Of a DNA stretch of 40,205 nt, positions 24,214-32,192 are shown one piece after another. The notes beneath the pieces were generated by a model, which ran no database searches, was not told the origin of the DNA, and saw only the letters and a list, made by a program, of their open reading frames with translations. The DNA comes from Actinomycetes bacterium. GTDB lineage: Bacteria; Actinomycetota; Acidimicrobiia; Acidimicrobiales; Acidimicrobiaceae. The DNA is taken from NCBI GenBank assembly GCA_021803345.1, contig JAJZLS010000018.1, positions 1-40,205 on the forward strand. The letters run 5' to 3'. A program made the translations under genes and the position numbers. Position 1 is the first letter of the stretch. Every line of letters begins with the position of its first letter.

Positions 24214-24933
24214 CTAGGGAATTTTCGAAATATCTAATGAATACACCCCATCGAAGCTTGGCGTATCTGGGCTGGGAACCACAATTGCAGTAATATTTCC
24301 CGTGGTTTCCGCTTGAGCAATCGCCAATTGTTCTACTGGATTTGCCAGTTCTACAAGTACGTTTGCGGATCCCTGGCTTGCTGCAAGGGAACTCGCCGAG
24401 GCCCCGGTAGTTTTGAGCACTTTGATCGCATTTGCCACTACTCTCGACGCGGCTGATTGACCATTTCCGGTGGTGGAAATTATTCGAATGTAAGTCCCTG
24501 GCAAAAGCTGGTTCAGAGGTGCCTGATCAGGTTTGAGTGCCAGGGTCATTTCGGCTTCGGGTTTGGAAGGCGCGCTACGGTTGCCTAGATCTGAGATTTG
24601 CACAAGCTGCCCTTTATGAAGAAAGTGCCTGGTCATTTTGTGGGTGATTTCAGCTTCGGTGGCGAATTCACCCGCCAGCTGAGTATCTGAAGTCGATATT
24701 TTTACGAGCTTTACCTGGCTGGGTGCAATTAATTGGTTTGAATTTACGTCAGTCGTCACCTTATAAGCGTCGATACGATTTTTAAATTCTGAATTTATGA
24801 AGGTGCTTATCGACGCGATGATTGATATTGAAAGCAGAGAGTATCCAATAGCAGCTTTTGAATTGCTCAGGTTTTTTGGTTTGTCGGACAGGTTTGGGTG
24901 TGACTGATTTGGTTTAGCTAATAATTTGAACAC
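24214..24933 (-). CDS. CpaB/RcpC-like SAF-domain pilus protein
   Basis: 239-aa protein with one N-terminal membrane helix (about 28-48, IGYSLLSISIIASISTF) and a periplasmic-type part holding a SAF domain: VTTDVNSNQLIAPSQVKLV, then HKGQLVQISDLG and LPGTYIRIIST. This is the layout of CpaB/RcpC, which modifies or stabilises Tad pilus assembly across the envelope. It is on the same strand as the tad operon but separated from tadA by the MBL gene, so it has its own promoter in the upstream gap. GAGGG lies 15 bases before the GTG start. The assignment is supported by topology and context. Confidence 0.72.
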   Translation of the reverse strand: MFKLLAKPNQSHPNLSDKPKNLSNSKAAIGYSLLSISIIASISTFINSEFKNRIDAYKVTTDVNSNQLIAPSQVKLVKISTSDTQLAGEFATEAEITHKMTRHFLHKGQLVQISDLGNRSAPSKPEAEMTLALKPDQAPLNQLLPGTYIRIISTTGNGQSAASRVVANAIKVLKTTGASASSLAASQGSANVLVELANPVEQLAIAQAETTGNITAIVVPSPDTPSFDGVYSLDISKIP

Positions 24934-25352
24934 AGCAGTCCCTCGTTATCGGTTGTAACGAAATCTTGATAGGGACCGGGCGTCGGTCAAATATATAATT
25001 AACTGGGTTCTAATGCAAATAAAAAGTGAGCTATTTTAGAATCATTCATTTAGATAAGCACGGCAGATTTTCTTTTTTTCTGAGTTATCCATCTTTGATT
25101 TAGGTATCTGTGACCTGCTGAAAGATGCAGTGGCATGGGTCAGAGGTCTAAGGAAATCGCCAAGATTTAGCTTCGGGGAAGGTGTCAACCGGGAATCAAA
25201 TATAAAACAATACTGAGTTTCGACAGTTACTGAGGCTCTGATTTGATCAGAGTAGGTGAGCCACGGGTTGCCGCAGGTAACGTTGCAGTAACCTATGTTG
25301 AAGTAAAATTCAGAAATTTTTATCGCATCTCGGTTAGTTAAGAGAGTATTCT
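24934..25352. other. Gap between the SAF gene and phoH, with structured leader
   Basis: 419 bases without a gene on either strand. The left part is AT-rich and must hold the promoter of the SAF gene. The right part (from about 25236) has repeat structure on the plus strand described in the next entry. No known riboswitch class could be recognised. Confidence 0.4.
25236..25295 (+). ncRNA. Candidate structured leader RNA of the phoH operon
   Basis: CTCTGAT-TTG-ATCAGAG (25236-25252) is a 7-bp hairpin followed at once by TAGGT (25253-25257), which can pair with ACCTA (25291-25295) to enclose a loop with two tandem units of the form GTTGC..GTAAC (25267-25281 and 25282-25292). A possible pairing of GGTTGC (25266-25271) with GTAACC (25288-25293) would compete with it. 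This could be the 5' leader of phoH or a small RNA. No match to a named family is claimed. Confidence 0.3.
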
Positions 25353-25409
25353 ATGGCTATGGCCGCAAAAGAAGGTCTGAAGCGCATTCTGAAAGGCAAC
25401 ACTGTTTGA
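25353..25409 (+). CDS. Tiny upstream ORF overlapping the phoH start
   Basis: An 18-codon reading frame starting ATGGCTATGGCC, preceded by AAGAGAG six bases upstream. It encodes a basic, alanine- and lysine-rich peptide (MAMAAKEG then LKRILKGNTV). Its TGA stop overlaps the TTG start of phoH (TTGA), a layout that would couple phoH translation to it. It could be a leader peptide or chance; no family is recognised. Confidence 0.35.
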   Translation: MAMAAKEGLKRILKGNTV

Positions 25410-26386
25410 CAACATCACAGGTTCAGATATCTGTACCAAATAATTCGCTTATGGTGGGGTTACTTGGCCATCAGGATGAATTACTTCGATTGGTGGAATC
25501 CGAATTCCAGGAAACTGACATCAAGGTCAGAGGCAATGAGATTACCGTAAGTGGTGTCGATGCAGAGCGAGTTGCCCAACTGTTTGAAGAACTGGTTACT
25601 CTGCTTCAACGGGGACAAAAGTTGGACTCGGTTAGCCTGGTTCGCACCATTGATATGGTTCGTTCAGATGAAAAGCCCTCAGAAGTTTTGACCACCGAGT
25701 TGTTGCGTTCCGGAAAGGGGAGAAGCGTCAGACCCAAGACGGCTGGTCAGAAGCACTATAGCGATGCGATAAGCCAAAGTATAATTACATTTGGAATTGG
25801 GCCGGCTGGAACCGGCAAGTCCTATTTAGCAGTAGCGCTGGCGGTGCAGGCACTTCAAGCCAAAAAAGTTAGTCGGATCATCCTGACTCGGCCGGCGGTT
25901 GAAGCCGGAGAGAGGCTCGGTTTTTTGCCGGGCGATCTTATGGCGAAAGTCGATCCCTACTTGCGTCCACTTTATGATGCTCTTCACGACATGATGGATT
26001 CAGAGACGATTTTGAAGTTAATGGAGCGAGGCACTATCGAAGTCGCCCCGCTTGCGTTCATGCGCGGCAGAACTCTGAACAACTCATTTATTATTTTGGA
26101 CGAAGCGCAAAACACTACTCCTGAGCAGATGAAGATGTTTCTAACCAGGATTGGATTTGGGTCCAAAGCGGTGGTCACTGGTGATGTCACACAGATCGAT
26201 CTTCCTGGAGGAAAGTCGGGACTCGTCGGTCTCGAGGAGATCCTTTCTGGAATTGAGGACCTCAGTTTTGTTCGTCTTAGCAAGCGGGATGTGGTTCGCC
26301 ACAAAATTGTCTCTGATATTGTCGCGGCATACGAGAGCGCGGGTACTCGTGAGGAACGTCGATCCAGGATTGGCTCGGCAGGATGA
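25406..26386 (+). CDS. phoH: PhoH-like ATPase
   Basis: 326-aa P-loop ATPase of the PhoH family, usually cytoplasmic and linked by gene order to YbeY and RNA maturation. Walker A is GPAGTGKS at 132-139 and Walker B FIILDEAQN around 228-236; TRPAVEAGERLGFLPGD is the family's conserved stretch between them, and the N-terminal KH-like part reads VELLG-type 'MVGLLGHQDELLRLVE' then VRGNEITVSG. The start is TTG at 25406, which fits the conserved N-terminus and overlaps the stop of the tiny upstream ORF. It heads the phoH-ybeY-corC-era operon. Confidence 0.95.
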   Translation: MTTSQVQISVPNNSLMVGLLGHQDELLRLVESEFQETDIKVRGNEITVSGVDAERVAQLFEELVTLLQRGQKLDSVSLVRTIDMVRSDEKPSEVLTTELLRSGKGRSVRPKTAGQKHYSDAISQSIITFGIGPAGTGKSYLAVALAVQALQAKKVSRIILTRPAVEAGERLGFLPGDLMAKVDPYLRPLYDALHDMMDSETILKLMERGTIEVAPLAFMRGRTLNNSFIILDEAQNTTPEQMKMFLTRIGFGSKAVVTGDVTQIDLPGGKSGLVGLEEILSGIEDLSFVRLSKRDVVRHKIVSDIVAAYESAGTREERRSRIGSAG

Positions 26387-26436
26387 AGCCTTGCCAGCGA
26401 AAATAACTAAAAGGTTTTTGACCGATGGAGTGTTGT

Positions 26437-26979
26437 GTGGGAATTGAAGTATTTGTAGCTAACGAGCAGAATGATTTCCAGATCGACGAGGACTTTTGGT
26501 TAAAATTCGCCCTTGCTGTGTTGGAATCTCAGAGAGTTTCAGGAAATGCGGAACTTTCACTAATGTTTGTCGATAGGTCTGCAATTATGGGCTTGAACGA
26601 AAGGTTCATGGGAAAGGCTGGTCCGACAGATGTGCTCTCATTTCCCATAGAGATTGATCCCACCAATTCTGGAAGGCTGCCTGATTCCGGCAATAATGGG
26701 CCTGGGCCAGCTATATCGGGTTCCCAATCCGTTCCGGTATTGCTTGGTGACGTGGTAATATGCCCTGAAATCGCAAATGAGAACGCACCGGAGCATGCTG
26801 GAAATGATCTCCATGACGGTAGCCTGGAAGATGAAATAGCTTTACTGGTCGTACATGGAATTCTTCATCTTTTTGGCATGGATCATGAACTGAACGACGA
26901 GGCGGTTGTTATGGAGGCAAGGGAGCAGGAGTTGCTCAGGTTGCACTACAAAAATGACTCGCTGCCAGGGGCTATCTGA
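26437..26979 (+). CDS. ybeY: Endoribonuclease YbeY
   Basis: 180-aa zinc-dependent RNase needed for 16S rRNA 3' end maturation and ribosome quality control. The metal motif HGILHLFGMDH (H140, H144, H150) and the upstream GPTDVLSFP and LLGDVVICPEIA segments are conserved. An insert of about 25 residues (glycine- and proline-rich) lies between LSFP and LLGDV. The start chosen is GTG at 26437 because GGAG sits six bases before it; the in-frame ATG at 26425 lacks a ribosome site and would contain that GGAG. It lies between phoH and the CorC-type gene, the standard order. Confidence 0.94.
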   Translation: MGIEVFVANEQNDFQIDEDFWLKFALAVLESQRVSGNAELSLMFVDRSAIMGLNERFMGKAGPTDVLSFPIEIDPTNSGRLPDSGNNGPGPAISGSQSVPVLLGDVVICPEIANENAPEHAGNDLHDGSLEDEIALLVVHGILHLFGMDHELNDEAVVMEAREQELLRLHYKNDSLPGAI

Positions 26980-26985
26980 TTTTAT

Positions 26986-28326
26986 ATGGACGACTTACCT
27001 AAACAGACCTTTGTAATCATGGGGGCGGTCGCCTCAAAGACCGCGACTTTCCATTGGACTGGCTATGACACTCTTGTGATCATTGTGGTCATATTGTTGG
27101 TGGCTTTGGCAGCGCTGCTGGCAGTCGCTGAGACCTCGCTAACTCGTATAACCAGGGTAAAGGCGATAGCGCTTTCAGAGATGAAGGTTAAGCGCGGCTC
27201 AGTTTTGCTGAAGCTGCTTGAGAATCAAAGCGGGTTTTTGAATCCAGTTCTTTTAGTCGCGGTATTTTCCCAGTTAGTGGCTGCAACGTTAGTTGGTGCG
27301 TTGGCGGTAAAGCTTTTTGGACCTGTCGGAGTCGCAATCAGCACTGTGTTTGAAGTCATGATCATTTTCATTCTGGCGGAAGCTATTCCAAAGAATTGGG
27401 CCGTACGCAATCCAGAAAATGCAGCCTTATTTTCAGCGCCGATAGTTCGTGCAATAATCAGATTCCCTTTGGTTAGAATCCTTTCGAAAATCATCTTGGG
27501 ACTGACAAATCTTTTAGTGCGAGGCAAGACTATGCCACTGCTCGGCGCAGTCAGCGAGGAAGAGTTGTTGGCTATGGCGGATGCGGCATTGGAAGAGGAC
27601 GTCATTGAGACTGAAGAACGAGCATTAATTCATTCGATCATTTCATTTGGAGATACCGTGGCAAGAGAAGTTATGGTGCCAAGGACTGATATGGTTGCGG
27701 TGGAGGCTTCCACCAGGGTGGATGAAGTATTGCAGGTAGCCTTGGATGCAGGATACTCCAGGATTCCGGTATTCAAGGAAACTATAGATGATGTGGTGGG
27801 TGTAGTTCTGGCCAAGGATCTGATGCTTGCCGACAGGGAGTCCCGTTCGAATCAGGAGGTGGGGGGGCTGGTAAGGGCTGCTCACTATGTTCCAGAGACC
27901 AAACCAGTTTCGGATTTGCTGCGTGAAATGCAAACAGGGAAGTTCCATATAGCAATCGTTGTTGATGAATACGGGGGTACCTCAGGACTGGTCACCCTGG
28001 AGGATCTGATCGAGGAACTTGTAGGCGAAATAACAGACGAGTTCGATTTAGACGAATTGGAAGTAGAGGAAGTCTCCGACAATGAATTTCTTATAGTTGC
28101 GTCGAAAAGCCTGGACGAGATAAACGAGGAATTGGGTATTCAGCTGCCAGAAGGCGAGTGGGATACAATAGGCGGTCTTTTCTTATCGCTTTTGGGTCAT
28201 CTTCCCGACGAGTCAGAGACTGTTGAACTAGGCATGTACCATTTAACTGCTGAGAAAGTTGCCAATCGGCGAATTGGCTGCATTCGCCTGCTTATTGATC
28301 GCTCAAGAGAATCTGAAGGTAACTAA
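26986..28326 (+). CDS. CNNM/CorC-HlyC-type transporter-associated protein
   Basis: 446-aa protein with an N-terminal DUF21/CNNM membrane domain (about 25-180, four hydrophobic stretches), a tandem CBS pair (about 215-350, with [14 protein letters not shown] and [20 protein letters not shown]) and a C-terminal CorC_HlyC domain (about 360-440). CNNM proteins export or sense magnesium; the CBS pair binds nucleotides such as Mg-ATP. It starts seven bases after ybeY and its stop shares a base with the era start (TAATG). The HlyC label from older annotation does not imply a haemolysin. Confidence 0.92.
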   Translation: MDDLPKQTFVIMGAVASKTATFHWTGYDTLVIIVVILLVALAALLAVAETSLTRITRVKAIALSEMKVKRGSVLLKLLENQSGFLNPVLLVAVFSQLVAATLVGALAVKLFGPVGVAISTVFEVMIIFILAEAIPKNWAVRNPENAALFSAPIVRAIIRFPLVRILSKIILGLTNLLVRGKTMPLLGAVSEEELLAMADAALEEDVIETEERALIHSIISFGDTVAREVMVPRTDMVAVEASTRVDEVLQVALDAGYSRIPVFKETIDDVVGVVLAKDLMLADRESRSNQEVGGLVRAAHYVPETKPVSDLLREMQTGKFHIAIVVDEYGGTSGLVTLEDLIEELVGEITDEFDLDELEVEEVSDNEFLIVASKSLDEINEELGIQLPEGEWDTIGGLFLSLLGHLPDESETVELGMYHLTAEKVANRRIGCIRLLIDRSRESEGN

Positions 28327-29171
28327 TGCCCGGATTTAGATCTGGTTTTGTGACCATTGTCGGCCGCCCCAACGTCGGGAAGTCAACTCTCATAAACGCG
28401 ATAATTGGCGAGAAAGTATCTATTGTTTCAGATAAGCCGAACACCACGCGAAACCAGATACGTGGAATCTTAAATGAAAATCGTGGACAAATAGTCTTTA
28501 TTGATACTCCCGGACTCCACAAACCTAGATCATTGATGGGTCAAAGACTGAATGACTCTGCCGTTTCTGCAATTGATGACGTTGACATTGTGGTTTCAGT
28601 GGTGGATGCATCCGCCGATATTGGCAAAGGCGACACTTACGTTCTAGAAAAGACTCCAAAAGATGCCATTGTGGTGGTGAATAAGATCGACGTCGCATCT
28701 CGTGAAAAGGTGCTTTACCAGCTTGGCTCTGTTTCGCAGTTTGGCAAGTCCAGTTACTTTCCAGTGTCAGCCCAATCAGGAGATGGTGTGGCAGAGCTAG
28801 TAGATGAGTTATTCCGTAGATTACCCGAAGGACCAATGTATTATCCGCCCCAGACATTGACTGACATTTCCGATGCGGAATGGGTAGCTGAACTGGTTAG
28901 AGAACAGCTTTTGGCCATAACCCGGGAGGAACTGCCTCACTCTATCGCATCTAAGGTGACTGAGTGGGAATGGCCAAGGATCAGATGCGAGATATACGTT
29001 GAGCGATCCAGTCAAAAGGGGATTGTTATCGGCAAGGGGGGTAGTGTGCTCAAGCTGGTTGGGTCAGAGGTTAGGGGACAACTACCGACCGGGGCATTTC
29101 TAGAGCTATTTGTCAAAGTAAACCCCAACTGGCAATCTAAAGCGCAGTCGCTGGAAAGATTAGGTTACTGA
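28326..29171 (+). CDS. era: GTPase Era
   Basis: 281-aa GTPase that binds the 16S rRNA 3' end and checks small-subunit maturation. G1 GRPNVGKST at 13-21, G3 DTPGLH, G4 NKID (in VVVNKIDVA) and the C-terminal KH domain with GKGGSVLK are all present. About 15-20 residues shorter than E. coli Era. It shares a base with the preceding stop, so it is translated with the CorC-type gene, and it is functionally linked to YbeY two genes upstream. Confidence 0.96.
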   Translation: MPGFRSGFVTIVGRPNVGKSTLINAIIGEKVSIVSDKPNTTRNQIRGILNENRGQIVFIDTPGLHKPRSLMGQRLNDSAVSAIDDVDIVVSVVDASADIGKGDTYVLEKTPKDAIVVVNKIDVASREKVLYQLGSVSQFGKSSYFPVSAQSGDGVAELVDELFRRLPEGPMYYPPQTLTDISDAEWVAELVREQLLAITREELPHSIASKVTEWEWPRIRCEIYVERSSQKGIVIGKGGSVLKLVGSEVRGQLPTGAFLELFVKVNPNWQSKAQSLERLGY

Positions 29172-29449
29172 GAAGCGATCCCTAGCACCTGCCTTTCATT
29201 TCGGTGTTTTCCAGTTGTCGAGGACTATCTAACCCGGTTTTTAATAATGCTACGTTTCAGCCGGTCCAGCAAAAGGCTGGCATAATGGGAGACGGTTGTG
29301 CAAAGGATCCAACTCGGCGAAAAGTGTGGTGGAAAATAAGAAATTTAGAGCGATTGTCGCATCGGCGCAAGAATTCTCAATTTTTAATAATTTAGTTGCT
29401 AAATTGCATTGTGTTGAATTTACAAAATCAATTTATAGGAGGAGCCGTA
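29172..29449. other. Gap between era and the nitrobindin gene
   Basis: 278 bases. A short frame from 29204 to 29395 has no ribosome site and no family look. CAGCC (29258-29262)/GGCTG (29275-29279) can pair but has no T-run. The AT-rich part from about 29370 probably holds the promoter of the nitrobindin gene, with no clear boxes. Confidence 0.35.
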
Positions 29450-29932
29450 ATGACTTATGAGAAATGTGCTCCAGAGCTGCTGCTGAAAAAGCTAGTCGGT
29501 ACTTGGAAAGGTCTGGGGAACGGTTCCTATCCGGAAATTGGCGAATTTGAATATAGCGAGACAATTGAATTCAAAAATTCCATGAAAGGATTTTTGATTT
29601 ATACCCAGAATACATTGTCGCTTCAAGGATCCGCAATGCATCAGGAGCTTGGGTATCTGAGGGTTGATGAAGTGAGTGATACAATCGAGCTCGTCATAGT
29701 ACAGCCCACTGGTATTGCAGAAGTGTTGGTGGGGAAGGTGATGTCCAATGGGGAAGCTTACCGATTTGACCTCCAATCCACTGCAGTTGTTAAGACTCCT
29801 TCTGCAAAAGAGGTAACCCGAGCTGGCAGATATTTTCATCTAAGCAACGACGAGCTTTCATATCGGTTGTACATGGAAGCAGTGGGGCAAGAGTATCAGT
29901 TACATTTGGAAGCCAGCTTGGTTCGTAGCTAA
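29450..29932 (+). CDS. Nitrobindin-like heme-binding beta-barrel protein
   Basis: 160-aa protein of the nitrobindin (THAP4-like, FABP-type) family, heme proteins that bind NO and can isomerise peroxynitrite. The family signature is at 16-29: GTWKGLGNGSYPEI, followed by FEYSETIEF. The axial histidine is expected near the C-terminus and H153 in YQLHLEASLVR fits. AGGAGG lies seven bases before the ATG, which sets the start; the frame is open further upstream without a ribosome site. It stands between era and uppS, an unusual place, 24 bp before uppS and with its own likely promoter. Confidence 0.85.
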   Translation: MTYEKCAPELLLKKLVGTWKGLGNGSYPEIGEFEYSETIEFKNSMKGFLIYTQNTLSLQGSAMHQELGYLRVDEVSDTIELVIVQPTGIAEVLVGKVMSNGEAYRFDLQSTAVVKTPSAKEVTRAGRYFHLSNDELSYRLYMEAVGQEYQLHLEASLVRS

Positions 29933-29955
29933 GAAAAGGTTGGGATGAGGGATAG

Positions 29956-30699
29956 ATGGTGGATGTCGATGCCAGGTCAATTTTGGCTGAAATAGATCCA
30001 AGGAGGATTCCGGTTCACGTAGGCTGCGTCATGGACGGAAACGGGCGATGGGCGAACAAGCGGGGATTGGCACGCACCCAGGGTCATTCAGCTGGGGAAG
30101 AAGCCCTGATGGACACGATTGACGGTGCTCTTGAGCTTGGAGTCAGGTGGCTCACGGTGTATGCGTTTTCCACCGAGAACTGGAAGCGGCCTCCCGACGA
30201 AGTGCATTTTCTGATGAGATTTAATGAGTCATTGCTTGAGCGGAGGAGGGATGAACTCAACCAGAAGGGAGTCCGCATCAGATTCACCGGTCGGCGGGAC
30301 TGGCGGGTTCCTAGGCGACTTATAAAGAGGATGGATGAGGCTATTGAACTGACTCGAAACAACCGCAGGATGACGCTAACAATTGCATTCAATTATGGAG
30401 GAAGGGCCGAAATAGTTGATGCAGTGGCCTCGATTGTCAAAAGCGGGGTGTCTGCTTCAAAGATCTCTGAGAAAATGATTACTTCGCATATGTACTACCC
30501 GGATATGCCTGATCCGGACTTAGTGATACGAACTTCTGGGGAGTATCGAATCTCCAATTTCCTGCTTTGGGAGTTGGCATATTCGGAGCTGGTATTTTCT
30601 GATGTTTTGTGGCCGGATTTTCGCCGCCAACACCTGTTCGACGCGGTAAAGGAATTTCAGAACCGTGATAGACGCTATGGCGGGCTTGACGCCCCATGA
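29956..30699 (+). CDS. uppS: Isoprenyl transferase (undecaprenyl diphosphate synthase family)
   Basis: 247-aa cis-prenyltransferase that builds long-chain polyprenyl diphosphate for peptidoglycan lipid carriers. The signature VMDGNGRWANKRGL (Asp in MDGNG is the catalytic metal ligand), HSAGEEAL, YAFSTENWKRP, FNYGGRAEIVDA and RTSGEYRISNFLLWELAYSE are all intact. Length is typical. Its stop overlaps the next small gene (ATGA) and follows the era region as in many actinobacteria. Product chain length cannot be told from sequence. Confidence 0.95.
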   Translation: MVDVDARSILAEIDPRRIPVHVGCVMDGNGRWANKRGLARTQGHSAGEEALMDTIDGALELGVRWLTVYAFSTENWKRPPDEVHFLMRFNESLLERRRDELNQKGVRIRFTGRRDWRVPRRLIKRMDEAIELTRNNRRMTLTIAFNYGGRAEIVDAVASIVKSGVSASKISEKMITSHMYYPDMPDPDLVIRTSGEYRISNFLLWELAYSELVFSDVLWPDFRRQHLFDAVKEFQNRDRRYGGLDAP

Positions 30700-30854
30700 C
30701 CGCTACTGGTGCTGCAAAGATTCTTTGGATAATTCTTTTCATTTTTCTGTTAATTACCGCTGTCGCAGGGTTTAGACCATCCTTGGTTCTAATGATATTG
30801 CTGGTTGTCTATATTGTGATTTTTCAACTGGGCGCTAGGATCAGAAAACGGTGA
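30696..30854 (+). CDS. Small two-helix membrane protein between uppS and recO
   Basis: 52-aa frame that overlaps the uppS stop by four bases (ATGA) and whose TGA overlaps the GTG of recO (GTGA), so all three look translationally coupled. It codes for two hydrophobic stretches, ILWIILFIFLLITAVAGF and LVLMILLVVYIVIFQL, joined by RPS, with a basic tail ARIRKR. No family is recognised. The tight double overlap and membrane-protein pattern argue that it is real. Confidence 0.7.
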   Translation: MTATGAAKILWIILFIFLLITAVAGFRPSLVLMILLVVYIVIFQLGARIRKR

Positions 30855-31564
30855 CACTTTACAGGGATTCAGCATTGGTTCTTCGGGGCTGGAAGCTGGG
30901 TGAGTCGGACAGGATTGTCTCAATGCTTGGCGAGAATTCTGGAAAGATAAGAGCTGTAGTTAAAGGTGTGCGTAAAACGAAAAGTAAATTTGGTGCCAGA
31001 CTTGAGCCACTTTCAGTTGTCTCCCTACTTTGTTGGAAAGGTAGGGAGCTGGACGTGGTTTCCCAGGCTGAGACGATTGAAATATTTCGTCTGACTCGTG
31101 AAGATCTGGACCGGTTGTTCAAAGCCAATGTAATTCTTGAACTGATAGAGCAGGTAGCTCAGGAAGAGCATCCTGATCCAGAATTATATCGTTTAGCAAT
31201 CGGAGCACTAAGGGTACTTGATCGCGATAATCCAGCAATGCTTCTAAGTTCATTTATTTGGAAACTGTTAGACCAGCAGGGCTACAGGCCCAATACGGAT
31301 AGGTGTGCTGTATGTGGAAGCACTGATCTGGTGGGATTTGATTCGTCATTGGGTGGCGCTCTCTGTGAAGTTCATTGTGGTGGTAGAAAAGTGTCGACCC
31401 AGGCAGTCAGTGTAATTGCAATGTCGCTTGAGGGCAAGCTTTCGAAGGTATTACAGATAGTTGACCCAGCTCTAATCGCCGAAACTGAAGTAATAGCGTT
31501 GGCGGCAGTTGAAACAATGCTGGATCGGAGGTTGCGAAGTCTTCGAAGCGTGATAGAACAATAG
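30851..31564 (+). CDS. recO: DNA repair protein RecO
   Basis: 237-aa recombination mediator that loads RecA with RecR at gaps. The N-terminal OB fold (LYRDSALVLRGWKLGESDRI, with the ESDRI stretch typical of RecO) is followed by a helical domain and a zinc site C152-x2-C155 ... C172-x3-C176 in CAVCGS and LCEVHCGG. The start is GTG at 30851, overlapping the small membrane gene. It lies in the era-uppS-recO order. Confidence 0.95.
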   Translation: MTLYRDSALVLRGWKLGESDRIVSMLGENSGKIRAVVKGVRKTKSKFGARLEPLSVVSLLCWKGRELDVVSQAETIEIFRLTREDLDRLFKANVILELIEQVAQEEHPDPELYRLAIGALRVLDRDNPAMLLSSFIWKLLDQQGYRPNTDRCAVCGSTDLVGFDSSLGGALCEVHCGGRKVSTQAVSVIAMSLEGKLSKVLQIVDPALIAETEVIALAAVETMLDRRLRSLRSVIEQ

Positions 31565-31633
31565 TTTAAAGGCTGTAGTCACTCCTGTGATTCCCAGTTT
31601 GTCAACAACCTGGATTTCAAACCGAGGAATTCC

Positions 31634-32128
31634 TTGGTGCTGGGTGCCAGAGTGAGAAGATGTCGTCATGAGAAGAGGTACCGAGTGGATGAAGAGCTGG
31701 TAAAGCAGCGGTTAGATCAAGCTCTGGCCAGCTATTCGTTGGAATTTGGAGCTTTCTTTTTGGCGAAATTTCTCGGACTCGAGATTGAATATATTCCTGA
31801 TGCTTGCATAGTTCGCTTTAAAGGAGAACAGTTTGAATCTAATCCCCAGGGAACTGTTCATGGCGGCATAGTTGCTACAGTGATGGATATTTCAATGGGC
31901 CATCTGGTTAATCATCTGAAAGGTCCAGCAACTACGTTGGAAATGAAAGTGCAATATTTGAGGCCGGTTGGTTTTAGGGAGTACCGGGCCATCGGTGAGG
32001 TGGTAAAAATTGGTCGGGAAATATGGTTCTTGAAATCGACCCTCGAAGATCTCGATGGTGAGGTAGCGGCCTTTGCAACTTCGACTTGGAAATTGCTCGC
32101 ACCCCATAGGGGAGGAATTTCTTGCTGA
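31634..32128 (+). CDS. PaaI-type hotdog-fold thioesterase
   Basis: 164-aa hotdog-fold protein of the PaaI/YigI thioesterase type, which hydrolyses acyl-CoA thioesters. The active-site helix is preceded by the motif NPQGTVHGGIVATVMD with the family's HGG..A..MD arrangement, and TLEMKVQYLRPV is the expected central strand. About 40 N-terminal residues precede the core. The start is TTG at 31634 or GTG at 31637; GAGGA upstream (31624-31628) suits the latter slightly better. 69 bp after recO and 64 bp before glyS. Substrate unknown. Confidence 0.82.
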   Translation: MVLGARVRRCRHEKRYRVDEELVKQRLDQALASYSLEFGAFFLAKFLGLEIEYIPDACIVRFKGEQFESNPQGTVHGGIVATVMDISMGHLVNHLKGPATTLEMKVQYLRPVGFREYRAIGEVVKIGREIWFLKSTLEDLDGEVAAFATSTWKLLAPHRGGISC

Positions 32129-32192
32129 AAACTTTCTAAACCTCAACTAGTTGGTAGGCAGGTAATTTGTCTCCTGGTAGTATCGAGCGCAC

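Noticed and set aside
25236-25295. Known riboswitch (c-di-AMP, cobalamin, c-di-GMP) before phoH
   Set aside because: The conserved core sequences of these classes could not be found, so only an unnamed structured leader is proposed.
29204-29395. Possible 63-codon gene after era
   Set aside because: No ribosome site, no family look and mixed composition.
32129-32192. T-box leader for glycyl-tRNA synthetase
   Set aside because: The gap is only 64 bases and lacks the T-box sequence and specifier stem.
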